Part shown: in pieces, positions 17,805-26,839 of the stretch
Layout of the letters: each line of letters begins with the position of its first letter
How positions within the stretch are numbered: the stretch's first letter is position 1
NCBI GenBank assembly: GCA_023436145.1
Contig: JAEZKP010000061.1
Span: 1 to 48,144 of the forward strand
Direction: 5' to 3'
Origin: Fibrobacterota bacterium
GTDB taxonomy: Bacteria; Fibrobacterota; Chitinivibrionia; Chitinivibrionales; Chitinispirillaceae
DNA: 48,144 nt
Program-made: the position numbers and the translations under genes
The notes under the pieces: model-generated
Seen by the model: only the letters and a program-made list of their open reading frames with translations
Database searches by the model: none
Told to the model about the DNA's origin: nothing

Positions 17805-19313
17805 ATGAAAGCAGACCGATATTTGTTCCGTAGACAGTTTATTATCTGTCCAAAAAAAATAAATAATTTCTCCCATTGGCATCATAAAGAATTGCCCGAT
17901 GGTTCCTTTATTTATGTGCATCCGGATCTTTACTGCCTGGTGGCCAGAAGGGATAAGGATTTCATTGCTCTTATGGGCTATGTTTTAGATCCGTTCAATC
18001 CTTGCCGGGACAATGCGCAGATCATTGCAGACATGCTTAAGAGTTGTAGGATCAGGGAGGATTTGTTCAGATATCTGGAAGCGTTGGGTGGAAGGTATGT
18101 GATTTTGGTTTCCTTGCGGAATCAGAAATTTATGGTTAGTGACCCGTGTGGATTCAGGCAGCTTTTCTACAGGAGGGATTCACGTGGGGGGTTATGGGTT
18201 GCATCACAGCCTTCATTACTTTCCGAGATATTTGCTCTTAAGGTAGACGATAAGGTGGAGAAGGATCTTTACAGTTTACCTCTTTTTACAGGTACTCATG
18301 AGTACTGGTATCCGGGTGAATTGACTGCTTACAGTGATGTACGGCATCTGATTCCAAATCATTACCTGGATTTACAAACAACAAAACAGGTGCGTTACTG
18401 GCCGCAGGAGCGGGTGGCTGAACAGCAGATCGGTGATTGTGTGGAGAAGTGTTCACAGATATTGCAGGGCCTGTATAGAAGTGTGCAGAAGCGTTTTGAG
18501 CTTGCCCAGGGGATTACTGCTGGGCTTGACAGTAGAATCATACTTGCAGCAAGTAGAGAAGTCGGTTCGCAGATCGATTATCTGACACATACTCATAGTG
18601 GTCTGGATCTGAGGGGGGCGGATATCCTGATTCCTTCCAGGATGCTTCCTGCACTGGGGCTTGAGCACAGAATCGTGTTTCATTGTGAAAAAATGGATCC
18701 CCAGTTTGAAAGTATTTACCGTAGAAATGTTAGCACTGCCAGATTGGGTCATGGGCTCAATGCGTATGCGTTTTATCGTCATTTTCTGGAGCAGGGAAAG
18801 GAGCGGGTGGTTATTAATGGGGTATGTGGTGAGATCACTCGCGGTTTTTATTATCTGCCTGCACTTATTTCGGTCAATGGTGTGTCCTTGTGTTCTCTGA
18901 CCAGGATGAGGGGTAGTAAGCTGGCGATGGAGCAGTTTGAGAGTTGGCTTGAGAGCACCAGGGGGGTGAGCAGGGAGAGTGGTGTATCGGTTTTGGATCT
19001 TTTTTACTGGGAGCAGAGAGTTGGGAGCTGGGCTGCTATGTCTTACAGTGAATATGATATAGCCTTTGAGAGTTTTTCACCTATGAACTGCCGGCTTTTT
19101 CTGACAACTATGCTGGGAGTAAAGCCAAGGTTCAGGCGTTCAGCGGACACGTTGGTTCACCGGGCTTTGATTAGAAGGATGTGGCCGCAGACATTGGGAT
19201 ATGTGATTAATCCACCCAGGAATTTTGGAAGCGGGATAATAACCAGAATGAAACGAACGCCTTTGCATGGAATAATAAAAACCATCAAATTTCTCCGTTA
19301 TAGTGTTTTATGA
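17805..19313 (+). CDS. Asparagine-synthase-like protein (AsnB family) without glutaminase cysteine
   Basis: 502 residues from the ATG at 17805, placed by AGGAG 5 bases upstream; the frame also opens at a TTG 42 bases earlier with no such site. The N-terminal ~170 residues retain the glutaminase-like beta fold (ALMGYVLDPF, EALGGRYVILV, VSDPCGFRQLFYR) but lack the Cys2 nucleophile. The C-terminal synthetase domain has the ATP-pyrophosphatase loop GITAGLDSR (about 236-244) in place of SGGxDS. Relatives in O-antigen loci (for example WbpS-type proteins) are thought to amidate uronic acids. Amidation of an acidic sugar, with ammonia rather than glutamine as nitrogen donor, is a plausible inference. 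Confidence 0.75.
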   Translation: MKADRYLFRRQFIICPKKINNFSHWHHKELPDGSFIYVHPDLYCLVARRDKDFIALMGYVLDPFNPCRDNAQIIADMLKSCRIREDLFRYLEALGGRYVILVSLRNQKFMVSDPCGFRQLFYRRDSRGGLWVASQPSLLSEIFALKVDDKVEKDLYSLPLFTGTHEYWYPGELTAYSDVRHLIPNHYLDLQTTKQVRYWPQERVAEQQIGDCVEKCSQILQGLYRSVQKRFELAQGITAGLDSRIILAASREVGSQIDYLTHTHSGLDLRGADILIPSRMLPALGLEHRIVFHCEKMDPQFESIYRRNVSTARLGHGLNAYAFYRHFLEQGKERVVINGVCGEITRGFYYLPALISVNGVSLCSLTRMRGSKLAMEQFESWLESTRGVSRESGVSVLDLFYWEQRVGSWAAMSYSEYDIAFESFSPMNCRLFLTTMLGVKPRFRRSADTLVHRALIRRMWPQTLGYVINPPRNFGSGIITRMKRTPLHGIIKTIKFLRYSVL

Positions 19314-19402
19314 GGATAATTGATTCCGATCTGAATGCAGCTTGGTCTGTTAATTGCTTTTTTACATAGTATAAGGGATGACATTTTATCCTGAGGTGCT
19401 AA

Positions 19403-20635
19403 ATGATTATGCAGCTTTTTATGGTGGGTATAAGTTTTAAAACAGCTGCTGTAGAAGTGCGTGAGAAGCTTTCATTTGAAGAGAAGGATCTGGATGAGGC
19501 ATACCGGTTACTACTGGGTGCAAAGGGGGTTAGTGAGTGTGTTATCCTTTCCACCTGCAATAGAGTGGAGATTTATGCCATGATGGAGCAGCCTTCAGCT
19601 TTATTTCTGAAGGATTTCATAACAGATTATCACAATTGTAGTATCGATCAGGAAACAGTGTTCTATTGGAAGAGTGGAAGTGAAGTGATCAGGCACATTT
19701 GCATTGTTGCTGCCGGGCTTGATTCCATGGTTCTTGGTGAGTCACAGATATTTGCTCAGCTTAAAGATGCGTATGCTGCGGCTTTTAAAAGGGGGGCGGT
19801 CAAATATACTTTTGAGCATCTGTTTACCCGGGTATTCTCTGTGGTTAAAAAGATTCGCAGTAAGACTGCAATAGGAGAGAAAAATGTTTCGGTAAGTTAT
19901 GCTGCGGTAAGGCTGGCCCAATCGGTTTTCCCGGATATAAAAGGGAAAAAGGTGATGATTTTGGGAGCTGGAGAAATGGGTAAGCTTACGTTGCGAAACC
20001 TTATCGATGCAGGAATAACCGAAGTGGTGGTAGTCAACCGAACATTTCAAAAAGCGGTGGAGATTGCCGAGAGATTTGGTGGTGTTCCGGTCATGCTTCA
20101 TGAGATCTGCGAGTATCTTCCCCGGGTGGACATCCTAATAAGCTCTATTCTGACTCCCTCGTACATTATAACAGCTGATATGGTCGAAGATGTTTACCGC
20201 CGGGGTAAGAGCGGTGCTTTATTTATGGTGGATATCTCTGTCCCCAGAAGTATTGATCCGCAGGTTTCTGGGATGGAAAACGTTTATCTTTACAATATAG
20301 ATAATCTCCGGTCCATTGTTGAATCCAATTCCCTGGTGCGGCAGAAAGAAGCACAAAAGGCGCTCTCACTTATAGAGCAGAAAATTCCCTCTCTGAGTAC
20401 ATATCTCGATATGGCGGATCTGATTCCTACTCTGGTCTCTATTCGTTGCAAGGCAGAGGAAATCAGAAAAAACAGTATAGCTCAGGTTATTAATGACATC
20501 TCAATTTCAGGCAAGCAGAAAATTATAATCGAGGAACTGACAAAAGATATAGTAAGAAAAATACTGTATCATTCTGAAATCAAATTAAGGGAATACAGTA
20601 ATGCCGGTAAAATAATAAAAAATGATTACAAATAA
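19403..20635 (+). CDS. hemA: Glutamyl-tRNA reductase
   Basis: 410 residues, the usual length. ATG after GAGGTG. Diagnostic features: VGISFKTAAVEVREKL, the catalytic STCNRVEIY with Cys52, GLDSMVLGESQI, the NADPH-binding GAGEMGKLTLRNL (about 188), VVNRT and the C-terminal dimerisation helices. It reduces glutamyl-tRNA to glutamate-1-semialdehyde in the first committed step of C5-pathway tetrapyrrole synthesis. It follows the locus after the longest gap (89 nt); a TATAAG at 19370-19375 without a good -35 could be an internal promoter. hemL, hemC and hemD, often nearby in other bacteria, are absent from the window. Confidence 0.97.
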   Translation: MIMQLFMVGISFKTAAVEVREKLSFEEKDLDEAYRLLLGAKGVSECVILSTCNRVEIYAMMEQPSALFLKDFITDYHNCSIDQETVFYWKSGSEVIRHICIVAAGLDSMVLGESQIFAQLKDAYAAAFKRGAVKYTFEHLFTRVFSVVKKIRSKTAIGEKNVSVSYAAVRLAQSVFPDIKGKKVMILGAGEMGKLTLRNLIDAGITEVVVVNRTFQKAVEIAERFGGVPVMLHEICEYLPRVDILISSILTPSYIITADMVEDVYRRGKSGALFMVDISVPRSIDPQVSGMENVYLYNIDNLRSIVESNSLVRQKEAQKALSLIEQKIPSLSTYLDMADLIPTLVSIRCKAEEIRKNSIAQVINDISISGKQKIIIEELTKDIVRKILYHSEIKLREYSNAGKIIKNDYK

Positions 20636-20682
20636 TTGAAAAGGTATTTGTATCGGCTGAAGGGCTGAGGAGGTTGTAGGGC

Positions 20683-22281
20683 ATGCGTAAATACATGCGG
20701 TTTGTTACCGGGTTGTACGATTATTTCGATCACAGGCTGGAACCGCTTGCAGCACTTCAGCAGGCTTATAGTCTTCTGAGGGAGCGTCTGGAGAGAAGGG
20801 AGCAGAATTTTCTTAACCTGATAAAAAAGGGAATTTTCTCATACGAAAAAAGTCCATATCTGTTGCTTCTGGAGCGCGCTAAAATCAGCTATCAGGACAT
20901 TTGCCGTTGGGTAAATCAGGGGGGGGTTGAAGCTGCTTTACAGCAGTTATTGGAGGGAGGGGTATACTTCACTGTAGATGAATTCAAAGGTAAGACAGAA
21001 GTAAAACGAAACGGGCTGAGGTTTCGCTGTAGCGAACCGATGTTTGACAATCCATTTCTCTCAAGTGCTTATGAAGTACGCAGTGGAGCTACCAGGAGTG
21101 CTGGTACCAGGATTCGGATTGATTTTGAGTATCTGAGGCAGCGTTCACTCTACGATGCATTTCTTCTGAATGTGCATGATGCACTGCAATCGCCTATTGC
21201 CAATTGGTTTCCAATTTTTCCGGGTGCCCCAGGAATCAATTCATCTTTACGTTTCACCAGAATCGGGAATCCTCCCAGACGATGGTTTTCGCAGGTAGAG
21301 AAATCGCAGGTGAAAGTGAACTGGGAAAAAACCTGGGGGACTAATCTGATTTTCTGGGTGGCCAGAATTAAGGGGGTATTCCTGGCAAGGCCCGAATATG
21401 TAAATCTTAACAATGCCTTAAAGGTGGCTTTGTGGGCTAACCAGATGCTCTCTTATAATGAAAATTGTGTGATCTATACTTTCGCTACTTCAGCTGTCAG
21501 GGTCTGTATGGCAGCTGCAGAAAACAATATAAGCATAAGAGGGGTCAGGTTTCTGGTTACCGGGGAAACTCTTACAGCTCAGAAAAAAAAGGAGATCGAG
21601 GGGGTAGGGGCTGTTGCGGTACCGGTTTATGGAATCTCTGAAGCCGGAGTCATAGCAGCAGGATGCAACAGAGTGCATGCTAACCAGCAAAGTGATCACT
21701 GTCATATCTACCAGGATACCACTGCTATTATCTCTCATAGGTATATGGTTTCTCACTATGATACGGTGGTTGATTCCCTGCTTTTCACATCACTGCTTTA
21801 CGAATCACCAAAACTTCTGCTGAATGTGGGAATGGGGGATTATGGAAAACTGAGCACTGAAGAGTCTGACTGTCCTTTTGGACGCATCGGTTTCAATACG
21901 CTTGTAGGTTCAATCAGAAGTTATGAAAAGTTAACCGGAGAAGGAGTCACTTTTGTAGATACCGACTTTTTCCGTATTATAGAAAAGGAGTTGCCCGAAA
22001 AATTCGGGGGCACCAGTACCGATTACCAGCTTATTCAGGAGGAGGATAGCAAGGGTTTAAACAGGTTACGCTTGTTAATAAGTCCCAGGCTGGGCCGGTT
22101 GGATGAGGACCTGGTGGTAAGTCATTTTATCCGCTTACTCAAAAACTCTGAAAGCAGTCCGGAGTCGTGGGCCCAGTCAGGTACTGTAATGTGGGATCAG
22201 GCCAGGATGGTGAGGGTACGGCGTGAGTATCCCAGGACCACTCCCAGTGGCAAGATTCTTCCCTTTCATCTGGAAAAGTAA
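20683..22281 (+). CDS. Adenylate-forming (ANL superfamily) enzyme, PaaK/CapK/F390-synthetase-like
   Basis: 532 residues; ATG 9 bases after GAGGAGG. The phosphate loop is SGATRSAGTR (about 134-143). A5-type YGISEAG starts at 316; MGDYGKL and a C-terminal TPSGKILP (about 519-526) match the later core motifs. It has the architecture of phenylacetate-CoA-ligase/CapK relatives, which activate carboxylic acids with ATP and often occur in capsule loci. Residues 1-125, before the core, are family-specific. The odd feature is its position exactly between hemA and hemB, 47 and 12 bases away. The acid substrate is unknown. It may acylate a sugar or lipid, or activate a small acid for the UbiD-type chemistry nearby. 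Confidence 0.78.
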   Translation: MRKYMRFVTGLYDYFDHRLEPLAALQQAYSLLRERLERREQNFLNLIKKGIFSYEKSPYLLLLERAKISYQDICRWVNQGGVEAALQQLLEGGVYFTVDEFKGKTEVKRNGLRFRCSEPMFDNPFLSSAYEVRSGATRSAGTRIRIDFEYLRQRSLYDAFLLNVHDALQSPIANWFPIFPGAPGINSSLRFTRIGNPPRRWFSQVEKSQVKVNWEKTWGTNLIFWVARIKGVFLARPEYVNLNNALKVALWANQMLSYNENCVIYTFATSAVRVCMAAAENNISIRGVRFLVTGETLTAQKKKEIEGVGAVAVPVYGISEAGVIAAGCNRVHANQQSDHCHIYQDTTAIISHRYMVSHYDTVVDSLLFTSLLYESPKLLLNVGMGDYGKLSTEESDCPFGRIGFNTLVGSIRSYEKLTGEGVTFVDTDFFRIIEKELPEKFGGTSTDYQLIQEEDSKGLNRLRLLISPRLGRLDEDLVVSHFIRLLKNSESSPESWAQSGTVMWDQARMVRVRREYPRTTPSGKILPFHLEK

Positions 22282-22293
22282 GTGAGGGAGAAG

Positions 22294-23280
22294 ATGGGTT
22301 TTCCGGTACATAGAATGAGGCGGTTGAGAAAAAGCGAAACAATCCGTAAAATGGTGCGGGAAACCACGCTATCTGTATCAAATCTGATTTATCCTTTGTT
22401 TGTGGCAAATGGTAAAGGGTTGAGAAAGGAGATTGAGTCGTTACCCGGGAATTATCGATTGTCGATAGACCAGGTGGTCCCGGAGATCTGTGAAATTAAG
22501 AAACTGGGTATTTCTGCTGTTTTGCTTTTTGGTATACCCGAATATAAGGATAGTATAGCTTCAGGGGCATATTGCGAAGATGGAATAGTACAGCGGGCCC
22601 TTAGAGAGATTAAGAGGGTGGATAAAGAAATTGTGGTGATAACTGATGTATGTCTTTGCGAATATACTGATCATGGGCATTGCGGGATCATGAAAAACGG
22701 GTATTTACTTAATGATGAATCACTGGAGCTGATTTCCAGAGTAGCTCTCTCCCATGCTCAGGCTGGTGCGGACATGGTGGCACCTGCAGCCATGCTTGAT
22801 GGACAGATAAAAGCAATCCGTTCAGTTCTTGACCGGAATGGTTTTACAGACACTGCGATAATGGCGTATTCTGCAAAGTATGCATCAAAACTATATGAGC
22901 TGTTTTTCAAAGGTACAGGATCGGTTTTAAAATACGGGGACAAATCCAGCCATCAGATGGACTCGGCTAACTCCGATGAGGCTATGCGGGAGATGCTTCT
23001 AGATATAGAGGAAGGGGCCGATATCCTAATGGTAAAGCCAGCATTGTTTTATCTGGATATTGTTTACAGGGCCAAGAATGAATTCGGGATGCCGCTTGCT
23101 GTTTACAATGTGAGTGGTGAATTCGCTATGGTTAAGGGGATGGCCAGAATGGGGTATGTGGATGAATCGGCACTTTTGAAGGAAATGTTTACTTCTTTCA
23201 GACGGGCTGGTGCCGATTTGATTATCACTTACCATGCAAAGGATCTGGCCAGGGAGCTTGTAAAAATACAGCAGGGTTGA
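22294..23280 (+). CDS. hemB: Delta-aminolevulinic acid dehydratase (porphobilinogen synthase), zinc type
   Basis: 328 residues from the ATG at 22294. An in-frame GTG 12 bases upstream overlaps the site GAGGGAG that serves this ATG, so the ATG is preferred; it gives the usual HemB start (FPVHRMRRLR). Schiff-base lysines are Lys195 in AYSAKYAS and Lys248 in MVKPALFYLD. The active-site metal block DVCLCEYTDHGHC has Cys120, Cys122 and Cys130, the zinc-binding triad, rather than the Mg-type aspartate version. The enzyme condenses two ALA molecules into porphobilinogen. Only 12 bases separate it from the adenylating enzyme and 6 from the next glycosyltransferase. Confidence 0.98.
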   Translation: MGFPVHRMRRLRKSETIRKMVRETTLSVSNLIYPLFVANGKGLRKEIESLPGNYRLSIDQVVPEICEIKKLGISAVLLFGIPEYKDSIASGAYCEDGIVQRALREIKRVDKEIVVITDVCLCEYTDHGHCGIMKNGYLLNDESLELISRVALSHAQAGADMVAPAAMLDGQIKAIRSVLDRNGFTDTAIMAYSAKYASKLYELFFKGTGSVLKYGDKSSHQMDSANSDEAMREMLLDIEEGADILMVKPALFYLDIVYRAKNEFGMPLAVYNVSGEFAMVKGMARMGYVDESALLKEMFTSFRRAGADLIITYHAKDLARELVKIQQG

Positions 23281-23286
23281 AAACTC

Positions 23287-24435
23287 ATGCAGAAAATTAA
23301 AATACTTCATGTCTATAAATCGTTTAATGTGTATAACGGGTTGGTAGAGATTCTTACCATTTTGGCCCAGAATTTGGATCATCAACGCTTTGAACTGGGT
23401 ATTTGTGTGAACGAATACCAGGGCAACTGTTTTGGTGAGAAATTTGAAAAGCTGGGAGCCAGAATTTTCAATCTGGATATAAAACCTGGGTTAGGAAGCA
23501 GTCATCGGCAGATAATGGGATTAAGCAGATTTTTCAAACAATACAAACCAGATGTGGTGCAGACACATGTATTAAAGGCAAATCTGTTTGGAACTATTGC
23601 GGCCAGAATGGCTGGCGTTCCGGTGGTGATTACGACTGAAATGACCCTAAAGGATACTGCTTCAACAGCTTTAAGAAGGTTCAGGGATAGGCTGCTCCAG
23701 CCGTTTGCAGCATTTATGATCAACAGGTCAGACAAATTCATGGTCACATCGGAATACATTAAAAGGCAGTGGATTAATAGAAAAAACAGTGATCGGTTGG
23801 AGGTTATCTATCCTCCTTTTAATCTGGAAAAATATGACATAGCGGTTCGCACGCCCAGAAAGCAGATAGAGTCTATCGGTAGAAGGGTGGGTTTTGTGGG
23901 TCGTCTTTCAGAAGAGAAGTCTGTGGATACTCTGATTGGGGCCATGGCCAGGGTGATTGGTATAATGCCTGATGTACGTTGTACGATTGTGGGTACCGGG
24001 CCATTGGAGGAGCGGCTGCAAGCTTATTGTGAATCATTGAATATTAGTGCAAATGTTGAATTTACCGGTTACAAGGAAAACTCTTTTGAGGCGTTGAGGG
24101 AGATGGATGTTTTTGTTTTGCCATCCAGAACAGAGGGCTGTCCTATTGTTGTACTGGAGGCAATGGCAATGGGGCTTCCGGTAGTGGCGACCGATGTCGG
24201 TGGTAATCCGGAGTTGGTGGATCACAATTATACCGGAATTCTTGTTCCACCTGCAGATGAAGAGAAGATGGCAGAGGCGATTGGTGAGTTGATTACTGAT
24301 CGGGAGAAGGCACGTAGTATGGGGCAGAATGGTCGCAAAAGAGCATTTTCCAGGTTTCATCCTTCCACCTTTGCCAGTAGTATGATGACAATGTATCAGA
24401 AGCTTTATCGGAAAAAATCAGACTCCCGTAATTAA
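23287..24435 (+). CDS. Glycosyltransferase family 4
   Basis: 382 residues starting 6 bases after hemB, with only a weak ribosome-binding site, suggesting coupling to hemB translation. GT-B N-terminus: KILHVYKSFNVYNGLVEIL, then DVVQTHVLKANLFG. The C-terminal domain has VGFVGRLSEEKSVDTLI, CTIVGTGPLEERL, and the retaining-GT motif EGCPIVVLEAMAMGLPVVATD, which binds the nucleotide-sugar. It is a soluble or peripheral enzyme adding a sugar with retention of configuration. Its position in the middle of the heme/UbiD genes argues that these genes are co-transcribed with glycan genes. Confidence 0.9.
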   Translation: MQKIKILHVYKSFNVYNGLVEILTILAQNLDHQRFELGICVNEYQGNCFGEKFEKLGARIFNLDIKPGLGSSHRQIMGLSRFFKQYKPDVVQTHVLKANLFGTIAARMAGVPVVITTEMTLKDTASTALRRFRDRLLQPFAAFMINRSDKFMVTSEYIKRQWINRKNSDRLEVIYPPFNLEKYDIAVRTPRKQIESIGRRVGFVGRLSEEKSVDTLIGAMARVIGIMPDVRCTIVGTGPLEERLQAYCESLNISANVEFTGYKENSFEALREMDVFVLPSRTEGCPIVVLEAMAMGLPVVATDVGGNPELVDHNYTGILVPPADEEKMAEAIGELITDREKARSMGQNGRKRAFSRFHPSTFASSMMTMYQKLYRKKSDSRN

Positions 24436-24455
24436 ATGTAAAGAAGAGGAGCCGA

Positions 24456-25754
24456 ATGGGCCACACGGTTATAATCGGAGCTGGTATGGCAGGGTTGGCT
24501 GCAGCTTTGAGGTTAAAAAAGGAGGGGATGGAGAGTATAGTTTTTGAAAAAGAGGAAAAGATTGGGGGGCTATGCCGGACCGAAAGCAGAAACGGTTTCT
24601 TTTTTGACTACACTGGTCATCTCCTGCATTTTAAAGATGAAACATTCAAATCACTGGTTCTTTCTTTAAAAGAGCCGGTTCTGGAAAATAAACAGAGAAA
24701 TGCCTGGGTTTTCTCCAGGGGCGTTTTTACCAGGTATCCTTTTCAGGCAAATCTTTATGGACTTCCCGCAGAGATAATTATCGATTGTATATACGAATAC
24801 AGCCGGCGTCATTTTCTTCCCTACACCGGACCTGTTGCTGATTTCCGTCAATGGATGGAGGCAAGTTTCGGCAGCGGAATTGCCAGGCATTTTTTAATTC
24901 CCTATAACACAAAATTATTCAGAAGGGACCCTTCGGAGCTGACACCGGACTGTGCGGGCAGGTTTATTCCAAAATCCGATTTGAAATTACTTTTGCGGGG
25001 AGCATTAGGAGAGGGGGAGCAGAATCTGGGGTATAATTCTTTCTTTTTATATCCGCTAAAGGGAGGGATAATGGCTCTGGTGGAAAGCCTGGCCAGAGAT
25101 GTCTCTGTAAAAGCTTCAGAAAGAGTAGTTAAAATAAATCCCAGGAGCAGGCGACTTTTTACCTCCAGGGGTACAGAGGTTTCTTATTCCAGAATAATTT
25201 CGACTCAGCCGTTGAATGAGCTGATCCAGTCCTGTGAAGATGAGATTGACAGAATTAAAGACTGTGCCAGAAACCTCAGATATGTTTCAGTATTAAATGT
25301 TAATCTGGGAGTCTTTGGAAGTATAACCGATAAACATTGGATTTATGTTCCTGAAGATAAATTCATTTTCCACCGGATTGGGTTTACTCACAATTTTTCC
25401 CCGCATATGGCTCCACCGGGATGCAGTTCCATATACATAGAAATATCCTACGATCCATCAAAGGGGTTGGATAAAGCCGGTGCAGTGGAGCAGTGTATAA
25501 ACAGCGTAATTGATATGAGGATAATTTGCAACAGGGAACAGGTGGCCATGGTACATACCATCGATATCCCTTACGCCTATGTCATATTCGATCATAAACG
25601 TAAAGAATGTCTTCAGGTGATCAGGGATTACCTTCAGGGGAAAGGAATTTACACGGCAGGAAGGTTTGGATCGTGGGATTATTTTTCCATGGAGGATGCT
25701 TTTATGGATGGGTGGCAGGTTGCCGGGAAAGAAATTATACAAAGCAGAAACTGA
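24456..25754 (+). CDS. FAD-dependent amine-oxidase-like protein (protoporphyrinogen-oxidase/UDP-galactopyranose-mutase-like)
   Basis: 432 residues; ATG after AGAGGAG. It has the N-terminal dinucleotide fold GAGMAG (8-13), EKEEKIGGLCRTES, then YTGHLLHF, where this branch contacts the flavin. The C-terminal FAD-binding block is TAGRFGSWDYFSMEDAFMDG. Relatives include HemY-type protoporphyrinogen oxidases and UDP-galactopyranose mutase-like proteins from polysaccharide loci. Context supports both: hemA/hemB lie upstream and glycosyltransferases flank it. I cannot choose between them by motifs, though the YTGHLLHF start and length are what I would expect of the polysaccharide-locus branch. Confidence 0.7.
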   Translation: MGHTVIIGAGMAGLAAALRLKKEGMESIVFEKEEKIGGLCRTESRNGFFFDYTGHLLHFKDETFKSLVLSLKEPVLENKQRNAWVFSRGVFTRYPFQANLYGLPAEIIIDCIYEYSRRHFLPYTGPVADFRQWMEASFGSGIARHFLIPYNTKLFRRDPSELTPDCAGRFIPKSDLKLLLRGALGEGEQNLGYNSFFLYPLKGGIMALVESLARDVSVKASERVVKINPRSRRLFTSRGTEVSYSRIISTQPLNELIQSCEDEIDRIKDCARNLRYVSVLNVNLGVFGSITDKHWIYVPEDKFIFHRIGFTHNFSPHMAPPGCSSIYIEISYDPSKGLDKAGAVEQCINSVIDMRIICNREQVAMVHTIDIPYAYVIFDHKRKECLQVIRDYLQGKGIYTAGRFGSWDYFSMEDAFMDGWQVAGKEIIQSRN

Positions 25755-25765
25755 ATGGTGTAAAG

Positions 25766-26839
25766 ATGGAGTTCAGAAAGTTTATCTCTTTTCTGGAAAA
25801 GAATGAGTATCTGCAGAAAGTGACCCGTCCAGTCAATTGGAAATACGAAATAGGCGAAATTGCCCGTGAAAATCATATGTCACCTTTACTTTTTGAAAAT
25901 ATAGTTGATTATCCCGGTTGTAGATTGTTTACCGGCGGGCTTTCCAGAATCGATTTTTTTGGAGTTAATCTGGGAATGAAGATACCTGTAAGCAGGAAAG
26001 TACTTATAGATTTAATGAAGCAGTGTTTTAAAAGGCCGCTGCAGCCGGTTCATCTGCCGGACATTGCGGTTTACTCTCTTAAAAGCGCGGGTGAAGTTAA
26101 TCTGTATGAATTACCTGTTCCATGGTGGAATCCTCTTGATGGGGGTAGATATATCGGCACCTGGCATCTTAACATCACAGCTGATCCGCTTACCGGATGC
26201 AGGAATTCCGGTGTTTATAGAATGCAGATTATCGGTGAAAATCAGGCATCAGTGAGTGTATCAGAAAACAGTCATCTTGCAATGCACATGAGAAATGCAG
26301 AGATGCTGGAAAGGGATCTGGAGATGGCGGTTGCGATCGGAGTGGATGAGGTTATGGTTATGGCTGCCGCATCATCAGTACCTTTAGGATTTGATGAGTT
26401 TTCATTTGCAGGTGCACTTCTGGGAAGGCCGGTAAGGTTGCGCCGGTGTAATGAGGTTAAACTTGAGGTTCCGATAGATGCGGAATATGTGCTGGAAGGA
26501 ATAATTAAAAGGGGTAAAAGGGTTAAAGACGGACCTTATCTTGATTATGCAGGAAAACCTGGAATAAATCCCTGTGCATATCTTTTTGAGGTCAGGAATG
26601 TGGCAATCCGTCCTGATGCCATATTTCGAGGTATGTCAGTAGGGGTACCTGGGGCGGAAGATCATCAGCTGTTTTCAGTCCTTAGTGCTTTAAATCTGGT
26701 GAATTTTCACGGCTCGGAACTGCGTCAGAGAGTTCAGAATTTTTTCCTGAAGTACCAGTTGTTTTCTTTGTTTCAGTTGTCCGGCAGATTAGGGACTCTG
26801 GTAAGCAGGGTTAGAGAGAATACAGGGGAGAAAAAATGA
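25766..26839 (+). CDS. Short UbiD-family (prFMN-dependent) decarboxylase homologue
   Basis: 357 residues from the ATG at 25766, just after the preceding stop; the frame is open farther upstream but only inside the previous gene. UbiD features: N-terminal FRKFISFLEKNEYLQKVTRP, LLFENI, the prFMN/metal block NSGVYRMQ with Asn147 and Arg152, FSFAGALLGRPV, and VPIDAEYVLEG with Glu240 and Glu244, then DGPYLDYAG. It ends about 130 residues before typical UbiD length (480-500), so the C-terminal domain that helps form oligomers is missing. Reversible (de)carboxylation of an unsaturated or aromatic acid is expected if active. Its stop overlaps the next start (ATGA), and UbiX is one gene away. Confidence 0.85.
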   Translation: MEFRKFISFLEKNEYLQKVTRPVNWKYEIGEIARENHMSPLLFENIVDYPGCRLFTGGLSRIDFFGVNLGMKIPVSRKVLIDLMKQCFKRPLQPVHLPDIAVYSLKSAGEVNLYELPVPWWNPLDGGRYIGTWHLNITADPLTGCRNSGVYRMQIIGENQASVSVSENSHLAMHMRNAEMLERDLEMAVAIGVDEVMVMAAASSVPLGFDEFSFAGALLGRPVRLRRCNEVKLEVPIDAEYVLEGIIKRGKRVKDGPYLDYAGKPGINPCAYLFEVRNVAIRPDAIFRGMSVGVPGAEDHQLFSVLSALNLVNFHGSELRQRVQNFFLKYQLFSLFQLSGRLGTLVSRVRENTGEKK

